Below are positions 23,871 through 52,353 of a DNA stretch of 64,000 bases, piece by piece. The translations under genes and the position numbers were made by a program. The first letter of the stretch is position 1; each line of letters starts with the position of its first letter. The notes under the pieces are model-generated. The model saw nothing but the letters and a program-made list of their open reading frames with translations, ran no database searches and was not told the origin of the DNA. The stretch is from NCBI GenBank assembly GCA_963995525.1, contig OZ023214.1:47554560-47618559 (forward strand), read 5' to 3'. This stretch comes from Escarpia spicata. Lineage: Eukaryota; Annelida; Polychaeta; Sabellida; Siboglinidae.

Positions 23871-25985
23871 CAACCTAACCATAAACATAACCATTTTGAA
23901 CACAAGTGCTCACTTCCACGGTTGTCTGGTGAGCTTTGACTTGTCGTTTTTTTTATCAACAATCTCCATTACTCAGATGTACGAAGGACTGATAACCCAT
24001 ACTTATGGCTAATCCCATTCTTGGGCTCTCACGGAGGATAACTCAACGTTTTTCTAACGGGTAATATTACAATATTTCTTCGGTTTATATCCTATAATTT
24101 TCTTTATGCGTTCTCTAATACACTAATTATACATCAACTTGTTACATGCAGGAAATTCGACTGCGAATTCTTTAAAGAATCCCTTACCAAAACTATATTA
24201 AATTTTAACCAAACCCAAGGCCTCGGACTGTTGACCTCATTCGGCATATAAATATCCAGCGTTGCCACGTGAGTGGTCACTGACTGTCCACTGCAATTAC
24301 GTGAAACATGTAATGTCGGCAAACATGTAAATCTTCCATTTCCCCTGGGTCTGTGAAAGGTTCATGATTATTACAAGTGGTGCGTGGCGTTGTGCTAATG
24401 TGATGTCTACCCATTGTGTAGTCATACACGCGCACACCCACGCACCCACACGTCATGTGTGCATGTGTATCAAATAATATATCGATAGACTGAATGAAGT
24501 AGTACTTCATACTTTGAGCTGTTTGTGCATTGATAACCTTTCATTTGCATACAGCTTGTCGATTTCGTTGGTAAATAATATTTATTGTAACATTTATTAA
24601 AACATTAATATTACTTGGTTATTAAAACATTTTATTAAAGCACGTAAGTCTTGTCGTTACGCAACAAAAGCTGATAGCATTGTTCCAAGCGAATTGAAAA
24701 CGTGTGGCGCCATCTATGTGTATTTACAATGATATTATTTGCAACCTAGCACAAGTTGGTGAGTATTGTTGTTCACTCAAAATGTTGCACATGTTCGACC
24801 ACTTAGCATGATGCTGGCTATCTATTATTTACGCTGATATTATTATTAACTACATTTTAAAATACGTGATGTTTAGTGGTTACATTAACAAAATCCAGAC
24901 ATAAATCTTTCCGAGAAGCACATAAAAACAAATCTGTTCACCACGGCTTCGTAACAAAAACTACATAATTAATATGCAAAACATTTTCTTCTTGCAACTA
25001 GGAATTAAATGGTCAACAGGATCTAAGTTGGTTTTGTTGTTGTATGAAAAATAAGTCTATCGGTGTTGGTAGGTGTCCAGGCATCCAATGTGGTCCAGGA
25101 TGAGCCGTTGAGGTGAAAACTAAATTCTTGTTTAAGTCATTGTGTACACAACAGCAGATGAACATTTCAGTTGTTTTAAAACCAACTGACAATCAAGTGT
25201 GATGATGCAGAACATAGGCCACAACTTTGAGTTTGCTCAATTCATTAAGAGTATGAAATAAATATTAGCAGGCACCTTTGCAACCTGCATTATGCTGTAA
25301 TGATACTGCTGCCTTAACCGATTACTGGTGCTACTACACCACTGGATCATTTTATTAAAGCGGAATGCAATTTGCAAAGTTGCAGTTTTATAAAAATATC
25401 ACACTAGTCCTTCGATGATCTCAAATTAAGTAACAGAAGAAAAGGCATATGGTAGTTTAATTTTCACATTTCCCAACAAAATAAAAACACCAAAGGGATA
25501 ATCATGTTGTATTATCTTGTTGATGTATTTGATAATAAGTTTCAATGGAATTTAAATGTTTTATTGTACAAAAAAGAAATATGATTGTTTACATGTTGCA
25601 TTAGACAATTATAATTGCCTCATTGGCAGATTCTCAATGTATCAGCAGTAAATGTCTGCAACATCAGTCAATTTTAACAAAAAAATAAACAGTTTCTTGA
25701 GAGGTAATGTTCACACATAGGCTAATAGTAGTTTTGTGAAATTCTCTTCTCTGTAGTCCAGTATCACCTTGTTATGGCAGGTAATTGCAAAATGATAGGT
25801 TACAATACTATGAAGATACGAGCCCTACAAATGCACTGAAGTTTGAGTCAATGTCTTCAAATGTTCCACCAGCAGCAATCATCCAAAGTTCCTAATGAAA
25901 TGGCAGGAAGGAACCTGGGTGGTCTAGATACTGGTCCATTTGTCTCAATAGTGGACAGCCAGTCGTCATTGCGTTAATCCAATGG
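23871..25985. other. Unassigned A+T-rich stretch downstream of RANGRF
   Basis: No coding or mobile element was recognised. A minus-strand AATAAA (25560-25565) lies about 420 bp beyond the RANGRF stop codon and is a possible polyadenylation signal. Nothing else could be supported. Confidence 0.45.
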
Positions 25986-28900
25986 TCAGCCAAATAAGCC
26001 AGGATTGTGCAGACTCATACTGGTCAGTGATTCCTTGAACTGTTCAACTGTCCACCTCTGGTCACCTGTTGGTTCTTCTGTTGAACTGTGACTACTACTG
26101 TCTGGACTGCAAAGAAACAATAATGGCTGTAAAAGTTATTTATATTGGTTAATATCTCAATATTCTATTTAAAGTTGGTGTCAAGAACGCAGCACGTCTT
26201 ATTAAACACTCTGCCTCAATTCAACTTTTTTAGCTGTCTGGAATGCAAAGAAACGCAATGGTTGTAAGAGTTGTTTTCTCAATATTCTACTTCTACTTAG
26301 TTTTCAGAGCTCAGCACATATTATTAAAGATCCTGCTTCAATTCAATTTGCTTAGTTCATCCCACATCCAACTCACTTCACAAACAATTGCACCTATCTA
26401 ATTATCCACTGACATACAAACTCATTTGTTAATTTTACAAATTTGTTATTTAGTTCAGGTGATTTCAGTTATTCTTTTTGAGAAAAAATGGCTCAGATCA
26501 TCCAGATCAATATACCATAGAATAAGGTTTTTCACACTTTTTTTAGCTATCCAATCTAATGATACCCATAATTTCTTTCAATGATTTCAATGGTCTATAC
26601 ATCCATCTACTTACAACTTGAATATTCTTTATCAATTTTGAGACTGATCAACCCATTTGCTTTGATGCACCTCTGAGCTTGTTTTCCAAGGATTTAGGCA
26701 CAAAAAGAAGTTACCTTATTATTATTACTATTTAAACAAACGTACAACAGACCTTCATGAAAATATTCATCAAGCTGGAAGATTAATTAACTAATATTGT
26801 TTCTTAATACATAACTAGGAATTTGAAACTCATATCAGCATTTTGACTGCCTTCGAAGGCCTTCATGATAAACTGTTCTTCCTCTGCAAGGCCTGATGGT
26901 GTGGTAAGCAGAAAATGTTGATGTGAGTTTCAAATTCCTAGTGATGTATTAAGACAATGTTTTATTTAATACATCAGATCTTTTATACATAAATTAAACA
27001 CTGTTTATACTTGATAAACCTTATATAAGATATACATTTTACCTTCTTTCACGTTGAGAATATAAGCAGTAAACATACAGTTTTTATGTGATATATACTT
27101 GATGACCAGATGTGACTAGATGGTGACTAGATGGTGGCTGTACCTGATGGTGCGAGGGTCGTTGAATGTGATGATGATGTCGGCCTGGTGTTGGGGCAGT
27201 CTGAACAACCCCATGTAAACATCAATTTGGTTGTCAGCCGACTCGTGGAACTTGGACACTCTCTGTGTGCCAGCCAGTGAGTAAGCAGACTGGCATCTAC
27301 ACACAAGCCACGATGTCACTCAAAGAAATAAGTAAAATTATGTTTATATTAATATTTATGTCACAACCTAAAAGATTTCCTGATATCTTAGTATTGGTAA
27401 TAGTGCTATGTATGAGCGATTTTTGTCAAATTTATCTTGTAGCAGCATAACATGCAATCAAATTATGTGTGTATTTGGACAATTATCTACACCCTGTGTC
27501 CTGGATCTTGACTCGTGCCACTCCCAATTTGAGTTTTAATGAAGGGTCACAATTGATGCACTGGTTGTTGATAACTGGTTGGTCAATGTTTAAAAGTCGC
27601 AGCCAACTGTTGGCAAGATCAAGACCAGTCCCAATTCTCCCGGTCGTCTTCGAGCATTTACTTGACTGATTCTTGCAGAGCGATATTGCCAGCATTGAGT
27701 AGTGTCGACTAACAAATTGAACTGTGGGGAGATTATCCGCATTTCAGATAGTAGAATAAGAGGAGATCAAATACAACTTCTAAAAATATTGAATTGTTAT
27801 GAAAATATTTGTTTTCACTTCACAAATATAAAACGGGAGGACATGAATTAATACTAGGAAACGATAAAGATATATTAGATAACAAAAAGTAGTAATTTTC
27901 AGAGGACCAGAAATTAGTGCAAAAATTATCTACTGGTACCGTAAATATGTAAACGCCAACAGTGTGAATATGTTTTAAGACCAACTTTACAAATATCTTG
28001 ATAAGCCAAAGTAAATTTGCCATCTCCGGTTAATGCAATCTTGTTAATTTTGTTTATTTGAAACGATACTGGCAGCCAATGGGAAATGGCACTTACTGGT
28101 GCATCGTGATGTCTTGGAGCTGGTCGATGCTCATTACTTCGTAGTTGTTGGGTTCACATTCGTTGTCAATGGCGAGACTGTCAAAGTGACTTCTTCAACA
28201 GATAACACAAATATATGTCATTAAAATGCAACTGAATGATCTTCTTCTCCACTATATCTGGCGGACAAAACGAAGATGACATAGTGTGAAATAGTCCCAC
28301 TTTCTGAGATGTTTTCTTTACTTAATTTTGACAAAAAGAGGGAACAGTTTTTTTCAATCATAATCACTGGATTGCAGTGACACAAAAAGTACCTAATTAC
28401 ATACAGGTTCCATTATAATATATATATATATATATGTACATACGTATATATATATATACATATATTCATAAAATTACAAAATTGAAAATTGATGAAAATA
28501 TATGTACATACTACATTGACTGGAACCTTACTGTGAAGGTCACCATTGGGACTGACTTAGTGTCGTGAATAGAAAAGTTACGACATTAGTTCTAGGTACC
28601 TGACAGCCTGTTCGTCAGCCTCATCCAAGTACTGCAGTATCTCTACAATGATGCTCTGGTCTGTGGTCGAGTGAACAAACACCTCCTGGTTGTCTGGGAT
28701 GTCTCTCAGTGTGCTGCAAACAAAAATATTTTAGTACTACAATTATCATTGAAGTCATTATAAAAAGCCCACTTCAAGGTTCTTACTGACTACATTGTAT
28801 TGCTACCCTAAAAACTGCATACCGGTAACTTTACTTTACATTTTGCATATTATGAAGATTATATCTCGTACTGTTGTTTTTGGAGCAATTTAGTGTAATC

Positions 28901-29362
28901 ACGATGCGGGGATGTCAGTAAGTAGATTTGTGTAGGGAATCCTGAAGGCGAGTATCTGGATGTCTTCAAAACATGTTGTCATACACTAACATGGTACTGT
29001 TGTAAAGTATTGGTATGTTTACTATGTAATTGTATACCAATTACATTCTATGGACTTGTGTTGCTTAAATTCTGCAGATGATCATCAACCCAAGTCTAAG
29101 GAGGCATGCACGTATTATTTGTTATATCTCATGAAATCAGTTGATATACATGTATATTGTAAAAAAATTATTGTGGAAATTTAAACAAATATCGCATTAA
29201 AATAGCATTAATGATAATAATGCATTATTCTAATCTATATTGATAGAATACTGCCCATCCGATTTTTATGTTTCATAGTTGTTGATATCCATACCTGACA
29301 TCCACAGCGAACGCCGGCAGATATATACTCATGTTTCCTCCAAACAACTCTTGTACAGGCAT
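25986..29362 (-). CDS. RANGRF: Ran guanine nucleotide release factor (MOG1 homologue), 5 exons
   Basis: RANGRF/MOG1 is a small alpha/beta protein that binds the GTPase Ran, promotes nucleotide release, and supports nuclear transport; in vertebrates it also binds the sodium channel Nav1.5. Minus-strand exons, all with GT-AG introns in matching phases: 29362-29295, 28713-28600, 28192-28097, 27296-27144 and 26106-25986. They join to 183 codons plus stop (human protein 186). Recognised blocks: ELFGGNMSIYLPAFAVDV near the N-terminus, RDIPDNQEVFVHSTTDQSII, CQSAYSLAGTQRVSKF, MGLFRLPQHQADIIITFN, and the C-terminal FKESLTSMSLHNPGLFG. The ATG at 29362 was chosen because it directly precedes the conserved LFGG block. 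Introns contain a LINE fragment, a partial tandem duplication and a MITE-like inverted repeat. Identity was judged from memory of the human protein; no frame lesion was seen. Confidence 0.93.
26098..26350. repeat. Imperfect tandem duplication spanning the RANGRF exon 5 acceptor
   Basis: Segment 26098-26230 (GTCTGGACTGCAAAGAAACA..., ...AGCACGTCTTATTAAA...) is followed by a diverged copy at 26235-26350 (GTCTGGAATGCAAAGAAACG..., ...AGCACATATTATTAAAG...). On the minus strand the functional acceptor reads TTTCTTTGCAG; the upstream duplicate reads TTTCTTTGCAT, so the AG is lost. Confidence 0.75.
26636..26745. repeat. Dispersed repeat R2, copy 1 (TAT/TTA-rich tail)
   Basis: Shares GAGCTTG(T/G)TTTCCAAGGAT followed by TTAGGCACA, and an ending in TTATTATTATTA, with 48668-48775, same orientation. 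Located in RANGRF intron 4. The family is not identified; the trinucleotide tail suggests a short retroposed or MITE-type repeat. Confidence 0.7.
26790..26965. repeat. MITE-like inverted repeat with about 50-bp arms
   Basis: The left arm (TTCTTAATACATAACTAGGA, then ATTTGAAACTCATATCAGCA) pairs with the right arm (TGATGTGAGTTTCAAATTCC, then TAGTGATGTATTAAGACAA) at about 90 per cent. The spacer of about 60 bp is itself partly complementary (GGCCTTCATGAT against GCCTGATGGTG). It lies in RANGRF intron 4. No superfamily was assigned. Confidence 0.7.
27790..28050 (+). mobile_element. Highly decayed LINE 3' fragment (second copy of the 15985-16340 family)
   Basis: It lies on the strand opposite RANGRF, in its intron 3. 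Despite stops, codon patterns for RGHE, LDNKK, a FSEDQKL-like block, and AN.VNMF resemble 15985-16200. The downstream tail GATAAGCCAAAG...CAATCTTGTTAA matches the 3' UTR there. No intact frame remains. Confidence 0.65.
28414..28470. repeat. (TA)n/(TACA) microsatellite
   Basis: TATATA runs interrupted by TGTACATACG, in RANGRF intron 2. Confidence 0.85.
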
Positions 29363-30547
29363 GTTTCTTGCAAGACACGTTAGTCTAGCATAACCTAATC
29401 ATGTCAATCACATCTAATGTCTTTCATCCCTTTTTATGTATCTGTAACAAGAATGGTGTTTCTTCAGTTTCTGAAAGTAGGGCTTCGTTTTGTCAAATGG
29501 AATTTTCCCTTGTGTAGTGGCAAAGAAGCATTAGGTCCCACTTAACTTTGGTGTGTTCCCACATAACTTTGTAAAGTCCAAACAATTATGTTTTCTCTTG
29601 GTTCAAACCACCACACTCCACCAATACGTGGTCTGGAACTTAAAAACCGAGTTAAATAAACCTTTTTTATTCTCAATCTGAATAAAATATACTCTAAAAA
29701 TACTGTCCTGTTATTCAAATGTATTAACCCTCTCTGTTACCCTGTTTAAGGCCCCTTTTGGACGCGTTTTCTGCACAGTTTGTTGCGCTACGTAGCGACC
29801 GATGATGACGTCATCGAAGTAAGTGCCGCTTGGATATAGTATGACGCCCATCTGAAAACAACTTGGTGTTGGATTGAATTCGATCGCAGATGACATACAT
29901 TATGATTAGGAAAATTCGGCAATTTCTCTTAAATTTTTTAAACAAATCCTACATTTCTTAAATCAGAATTTGCCTATGTTAGTAAAAAACTAAGACATTC
30001 CGATTACAACTGGGAACACCATGGCATCGCCGGCATCAGACCAGTGCAACCGGCGACATGTGCGTCTGTAATTTGTTTTCTTCATAGTTCTAACACCAAC
30101 AAGAACAACGTTTCTTTGCGATGTGAGACAGGATAGTTGTAATAATAATGGCCACGTAAATACCACATATCGATTATGTTCGTCTGAGAATTGCAATGAC
30201 AACCTTTTAGTTGTTTTATTTTCATGTGATGTTACAATCGGCCATGTTGTTGACAGTTTACGTTTAGTATCAACTGCACCACATTACTTACTAGTGGACA
30301 TCAAGCTGCGTCACTAGCCTAACCAGGATCCGTCAGGTGGCGCCACAATAGTTCGCTTGCACAACCGCTCAATTTTAAAAGAACATAGCCTGTTCGTTTT
30401 TATTTTAAAATACTGTTATATAGTATAAATAGTATCTATTATAACGTACGGACAGCCAAAATATGCTGTAATAACGCAGAACCCACTTTAGAATTTAACC
30501 GTTCAATGTTTATAAGAATCGCCGCTCTTGCGCGCTTACATTTATCC
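29363..30547. other. Upstream region of RANGRF, nothing recognised
   Basis: This contains the presumed 5' UTR and promoter of RANGRF. No TATA box, CpG island or upstream exon could be assigned with confidence. Frames of 60-70 codons on both strands have no recognisable motif. Confidence 0.4.
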
Positions 30548-31433
<886 letters not shown>

Positions 31434-31619
31434 CTAAATACAATTGCGTTAACCATCGGAAATTAGTAGCAACGCCTTCGGACATGGCGCGCTGCCTGGT
31501 AAACAACTGATACAACCACGTATCATAACAATTCCACCAACAAAAATGATTCATTAAAACACATTGTAACCCGCTGCACTGATTATTTCCGTTCCTGGGC
31601 AACAACTCTCGCAGATCGC

Positions 31620-31925
31620 CGTCGCCTCGACGTGTTCGATATGCGCTGCCAGTGTCGTCTATTACGTATCTCTTGGCCATGGCACATCACTAACTGCTCT
31701 GTACGAGATAGAACCGGCCAACCCACCGCATCATCCCTCCTACGGCAACGCCGTCTACGCTGGTATGGACACCTTCATCGCATGACGTGCACCGTCCCGG
31801 CCCGCGGAGTCTATGATTTTAATTAAAAAAACAGCACAAAAAATAACAAACCTGTGGGACATTACCCGGAAGTCGGGGCTACCACATTACTCAGAAGAAG
31901 AAAAAGAAGAAGTAGAAGAAGAAGA
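31620..31925 (+). mobile_element. LINE 3' fragment with (GAA)n tail
   Basis: The plus-strand frame includes FDMRCQCRLLRISWPWHI and LLRQRRLRWYGHLHRM. The F.MRC.RR.L.ISW....N..V....G....LL.QRRLRW.GH..RM pattern is a common carboxyl end of animal non-LTR reverse transcriptases. The segment ends in an AGAAGAAGAAAAAGAAG-type tail at about 31893-31925, consistent with the 3' terminus of an inserted LINE. 5'-truncated and inactive. Confidence 0.7.
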
Positions 31926-32846
31926 AAAACAGCATAATGGCGCCGTGGTCTGATTCAATCATCCGTGACCTGGCCACTGTTGGCATTGACATTACCACCG
32001 CCACCTAGATGTGCCAGAACCGCTCCAGTTGCAGAACGTTAATTAGAGAACTGCCCACGCTCGAATCCAAGCATGACAGTTAAAGTCAAGTTAAGTCAAA
32101 CTTTATATCAGAACAATTAATCAGTTTCGTTGCAATCCCAAAAGGCAAAATAGAGGTAGGGACACCATATTTTTTTTTAAATATATGACAGACAAACAAC
32201 AATTATATACACTGTTCATAATTTATGAAAAACCTGTTTGCATAATTTGCCTTCAAAACAATTAATAATGATAATGATAATAATAACAATTCAAAATGGC
32301 TAGTAAATCTCAGAATCAATAAGCCGTATTAAATTCGTGAACAGATAGATCGATACGCCAAGGGGCTAAGTTTATAAAAAAAAAGGAGATTTTAAAATGA
32401 CGGTGAAATTGTGTAATATTTTCAATTTATCTAAAAGTAAGTTGGAGCATATTCCAAAGAGTTTTTGCAACAACAGAAAATTTCCTAGTTCCAACATAGT
32501 TAACTTTGTCAGATTCTACAATCACTATGTAATATATAATCGACTAATTATGTAAACGAGGTGAGATCTCATATCAGATTTCAAGGCGGACGAATTTGCA
32601 ATATTTATAGTATCATAATTGTTCCATATTGCATTTCCACCCTAAATCTTCGCAAAATATTTGGCTATAATGGTTATTTTTCGACATCCCTCTATATGTT
32701 AGGACTTAACGATTTTTGGCTGATGACTGATTGCAAAGTTGTGATGTACGACTGTCACTTTTATGAACCAATTCTGTCCGCCACCATAACGAGGCTAAAA
32801 ACTAAATTGTATCATCGTAGGGGTTCCTATCATCGTAGCCGTCAAA
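31926..32846. other. Upstream region of PSMC2
   Basis: This contains the presumed promoter and 5' UTR of PSMC2. A short direct repeat (TATCATCGTAG at 32811 and again at 32829) lies just before the start codon. Otherwise A+T-rich sequence without recognised elements; no transcription start could be fixed. Confidence 0.4.
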
Positions 32847-50037
<17,191 letters not shown>

Positions 50038-50174
50038 GACCACCAGGACTGTTCTTACAGGCTGTGGTGCTACTGAACTGTCTTGATTCCCGTATTCAGT
50101 GCTGATTGGTGCATCAGACGTGGAAGTAGTTTCCACACACTACCCTTGTGACGATGGTTAGACCACATAACGAT

Positions 50175-50180
50175 AATAAA
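50175..50180 (+). promoter_or_regulatory. Candidate PSMC2 polyadenylation signal
   Basis: AATAAA 138 nt after the stop codon, in GATAATAAAAGTG. It is the first canonical hexamer downstream on the coding strand; use is inferred, not shown. Confidence 0.6.
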
Positions 50181-51764
50181 AGTGTTAAGTATTGATGGAT
50201 GCATTTTGCCAAAAACGACTCTCACTCGTGCCAGCCTGTTGTTATTTGTTTGTCTCAAAGTTGGAAGCAGTGTGCTTGTATTCTGATGCAAGAATATTAC
50301 AGTTTCAAAGCAAGATCAGTCGAAGTTTATTCAGGAAATGTACTGAGTGTGTAGTTTTAAAACATGTTTACACACTGTGCAGCCTTTGATTTGGCTAAGG
50401 AGCCTAAACATATTTTGAAATATACGACGTTCCGCTGGAATTTGAATAGCTGTATATTATTAAGAGGCTTATTTACCTTTTTTTTTACCAAACGCATTGT
50501 TCCTTCCTCTGGGTTTTGTAATGAAGCATGTGTTAAGCTACAAGCAGCAACTATTGCTACTGTGGAACCATAGTTAACTTTTGTATTACATTACACTTGT
50601 TTTTCCATCCCATTGTTCTTGTGTCATCAAGCGGACTACTAACAAGATTATGAATCCTCAACTTTTCATTCTCCTCGTTCCAGGCTCGTTTAATGAACAA
50701 TCGAACCTACGTACCATCAACTACGACCTGCCCACTCGTTTGTGATAATGTGTCATTTAGTTTTGATGAAAACATCAGGCAAACTGTACATAACGTTTTA
50801 CTGGGCCGAGTCGAGAATAAAACATGGTAAAACTGGCTCCACCTCTACATACTCTAAATAAAGTATGTACACTTTTACAAGTTTAATTAAATTATTATAG
50901 TCAATTCTTTTGACGATTTTCTTTTAATAAACCGACTACGTGCGATACGCAAACTGTTATCACGCTAAAGGTTTGAACGTGGATGAATCTGTTTTCTGGT
51001 GTGCTAACTCGATTGAGAGCCTTCTAGAATACTTGATGTTGTAAAATGTCTGCCCTGTGCAGCTTATTGTAATATAGCAAAGTTATCACTTGACACGAGT
51101 CACTACAGCCCTCGACACGCTACTACCAGCTGATCATGTCCACGTTGTTATTTTCAGTCCACTTAAATTAATGCTTTGTCAACGGATGGCTACTACCGAA
51201 AGTTTCCGAAACTAACGTTAAACAATGTTGACTTCCTCGACAAACGTAACATTACCGTACATCAAAGGTCTGACTCCTCTCTCCTGAACGCAGTACGCAT
51301 TAGGTATGACTGCCAACTTCCTCGATATCCTAGTAATAACAAATTAGACATAAAGTAGGCCTACCTATCTGTTTAGTAAATGGGAAATATCCTATGGACA
51401 CATCACGCTAGTGCACATGGTCACGTGGTTTGGTTGAACCGTGATTTGTAGATGGCCGCTGTGCGTGCGGTGAAATGTTATTTACCAATCGCACTTCTCG
51501 CAAACTCGTTCTGAGAAAAATGACGTCGCATTTATGCGACTCTCGACTCGTTTCCCCATAGGAGAATCCGCTGCTCGAAGATAGTAACTTTGTTAGTCTG
51601 TGTGATGGTAGAAGTAGAACTTGCAAGTGCACCGTGCATTCACCGAGCGGTTATACAAAATCCATCTAGCGATAGTCACACGAGGACAGTTTTCGACGAC
51701 TATACGTCATAGAGTCGTGATCGTGGACCTCTGGATGCCGGTGTGGGTATCGCGGGTAGATGTC

Positions 51765-51850
51765 GTATACCTGCCAACTCTCCCGGAATTTCCGGGAGTC
51801 TCCCTGATTTTTGGTGTATATCCCGGTCTTCCGGAATACAGGTAAATCTT
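51765..51850. repeat. Palindrome-containing dispersed-repeat-like segment
   Basis: CCTGCCAACTCTCCCGGAAT runs into TTCCGGGAG, forming a near-perfect palindrome (CTCCCGGAA / TTCCGGGAG, 51780-51798). TCCCTGATTTTTGG and further CCGG words follow. From memory this CTCCCGG..CCGGGAG segment is common to interspersed repeats in many animals; no second copy occurs in this window. Confidence 0.4.
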
Positions 51851-52029
51851 CTGGATTTTCGCTTCAAATGTCCAACAGCACCCAGCCCCCCCCCCCCCCC
51901 CCACCGTCTTCCGATGTCATCATCAGAGGAAACCACCTGAATTCAAGAACGTCGGCAGGTATAATGTCGGATAGGCCTTGTGGATCCTGGTGGCTGATGA
52001 CTTGAGACTTGACCCTTTTGTAAAAAAAG

Positions 52030-52353
52030 GTAAGTTCTTATATAGCGCAGTATCCAGTCCTCAAGACTGCTCAAAGCGCTTTACACTTTACTCCCTGGCA
52101 GTCCTGTTCAATCGAACATCATCTCTTCTTGGAAGCATTCAGTCACGCTGCAATTAATGCGCGAATACTATTCGTACACAAATATCCACCACTGTTCATA
52201 ACCAGGTACTCATTCATACAGCTGAGTGAACAGAAGCAATGTAGAGTAAACGAACTTGATCAAGGTTCGACACCGCCGCACAGGATTCGAGCCTGCGTTC
52301 TGTCAGTCGAGAGACCGGAGCTCTTAACGCTGATCTACTACGCTCCACTTTTG
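52030..52353 (-). mobile_element. tRNA-derived SINE with a LINE-type 3' tail
   Basis: Read on the minus strand, 52353-52280 is tRNA-like: an A-box-like TAGATCAGCGTTAAGAGC and a B box GGCTCGAATCC (consensus GGTTCGANTCC). An unrelated body of about 180 bp follows, then GTGTAAAGCGCTTTGAGCAG...CTGCGCTATATAAGAACTTA. That tail has the same layout as the tails of the LINEs at 43388-46900 and 56701-59130. The total, about 320 bp, is typical of a SINE mobilised by a partner LINE. Confidence 0.7.

Larger units (their letters stand above)
50038..52029. other. PSMC2 3' flank, otherwise unassigned
   Basis: A canonical AATAAA at 50175-50180 would give a 3' UTR of about 150 nt; further AATAAA-type words occur near 50817 and 50857. 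A dispersed-repeat-like segment occupies about 51765-51850. Otherwise no gene was recognised. Confidence 0.5.

Noticed and set aside
29711..29896. 61-codon minus-strand frame as an upstream RANGRF exon
   Set aside because: No similarity to the family; the recovered five exons already give a protein of normal length with a good start codon.
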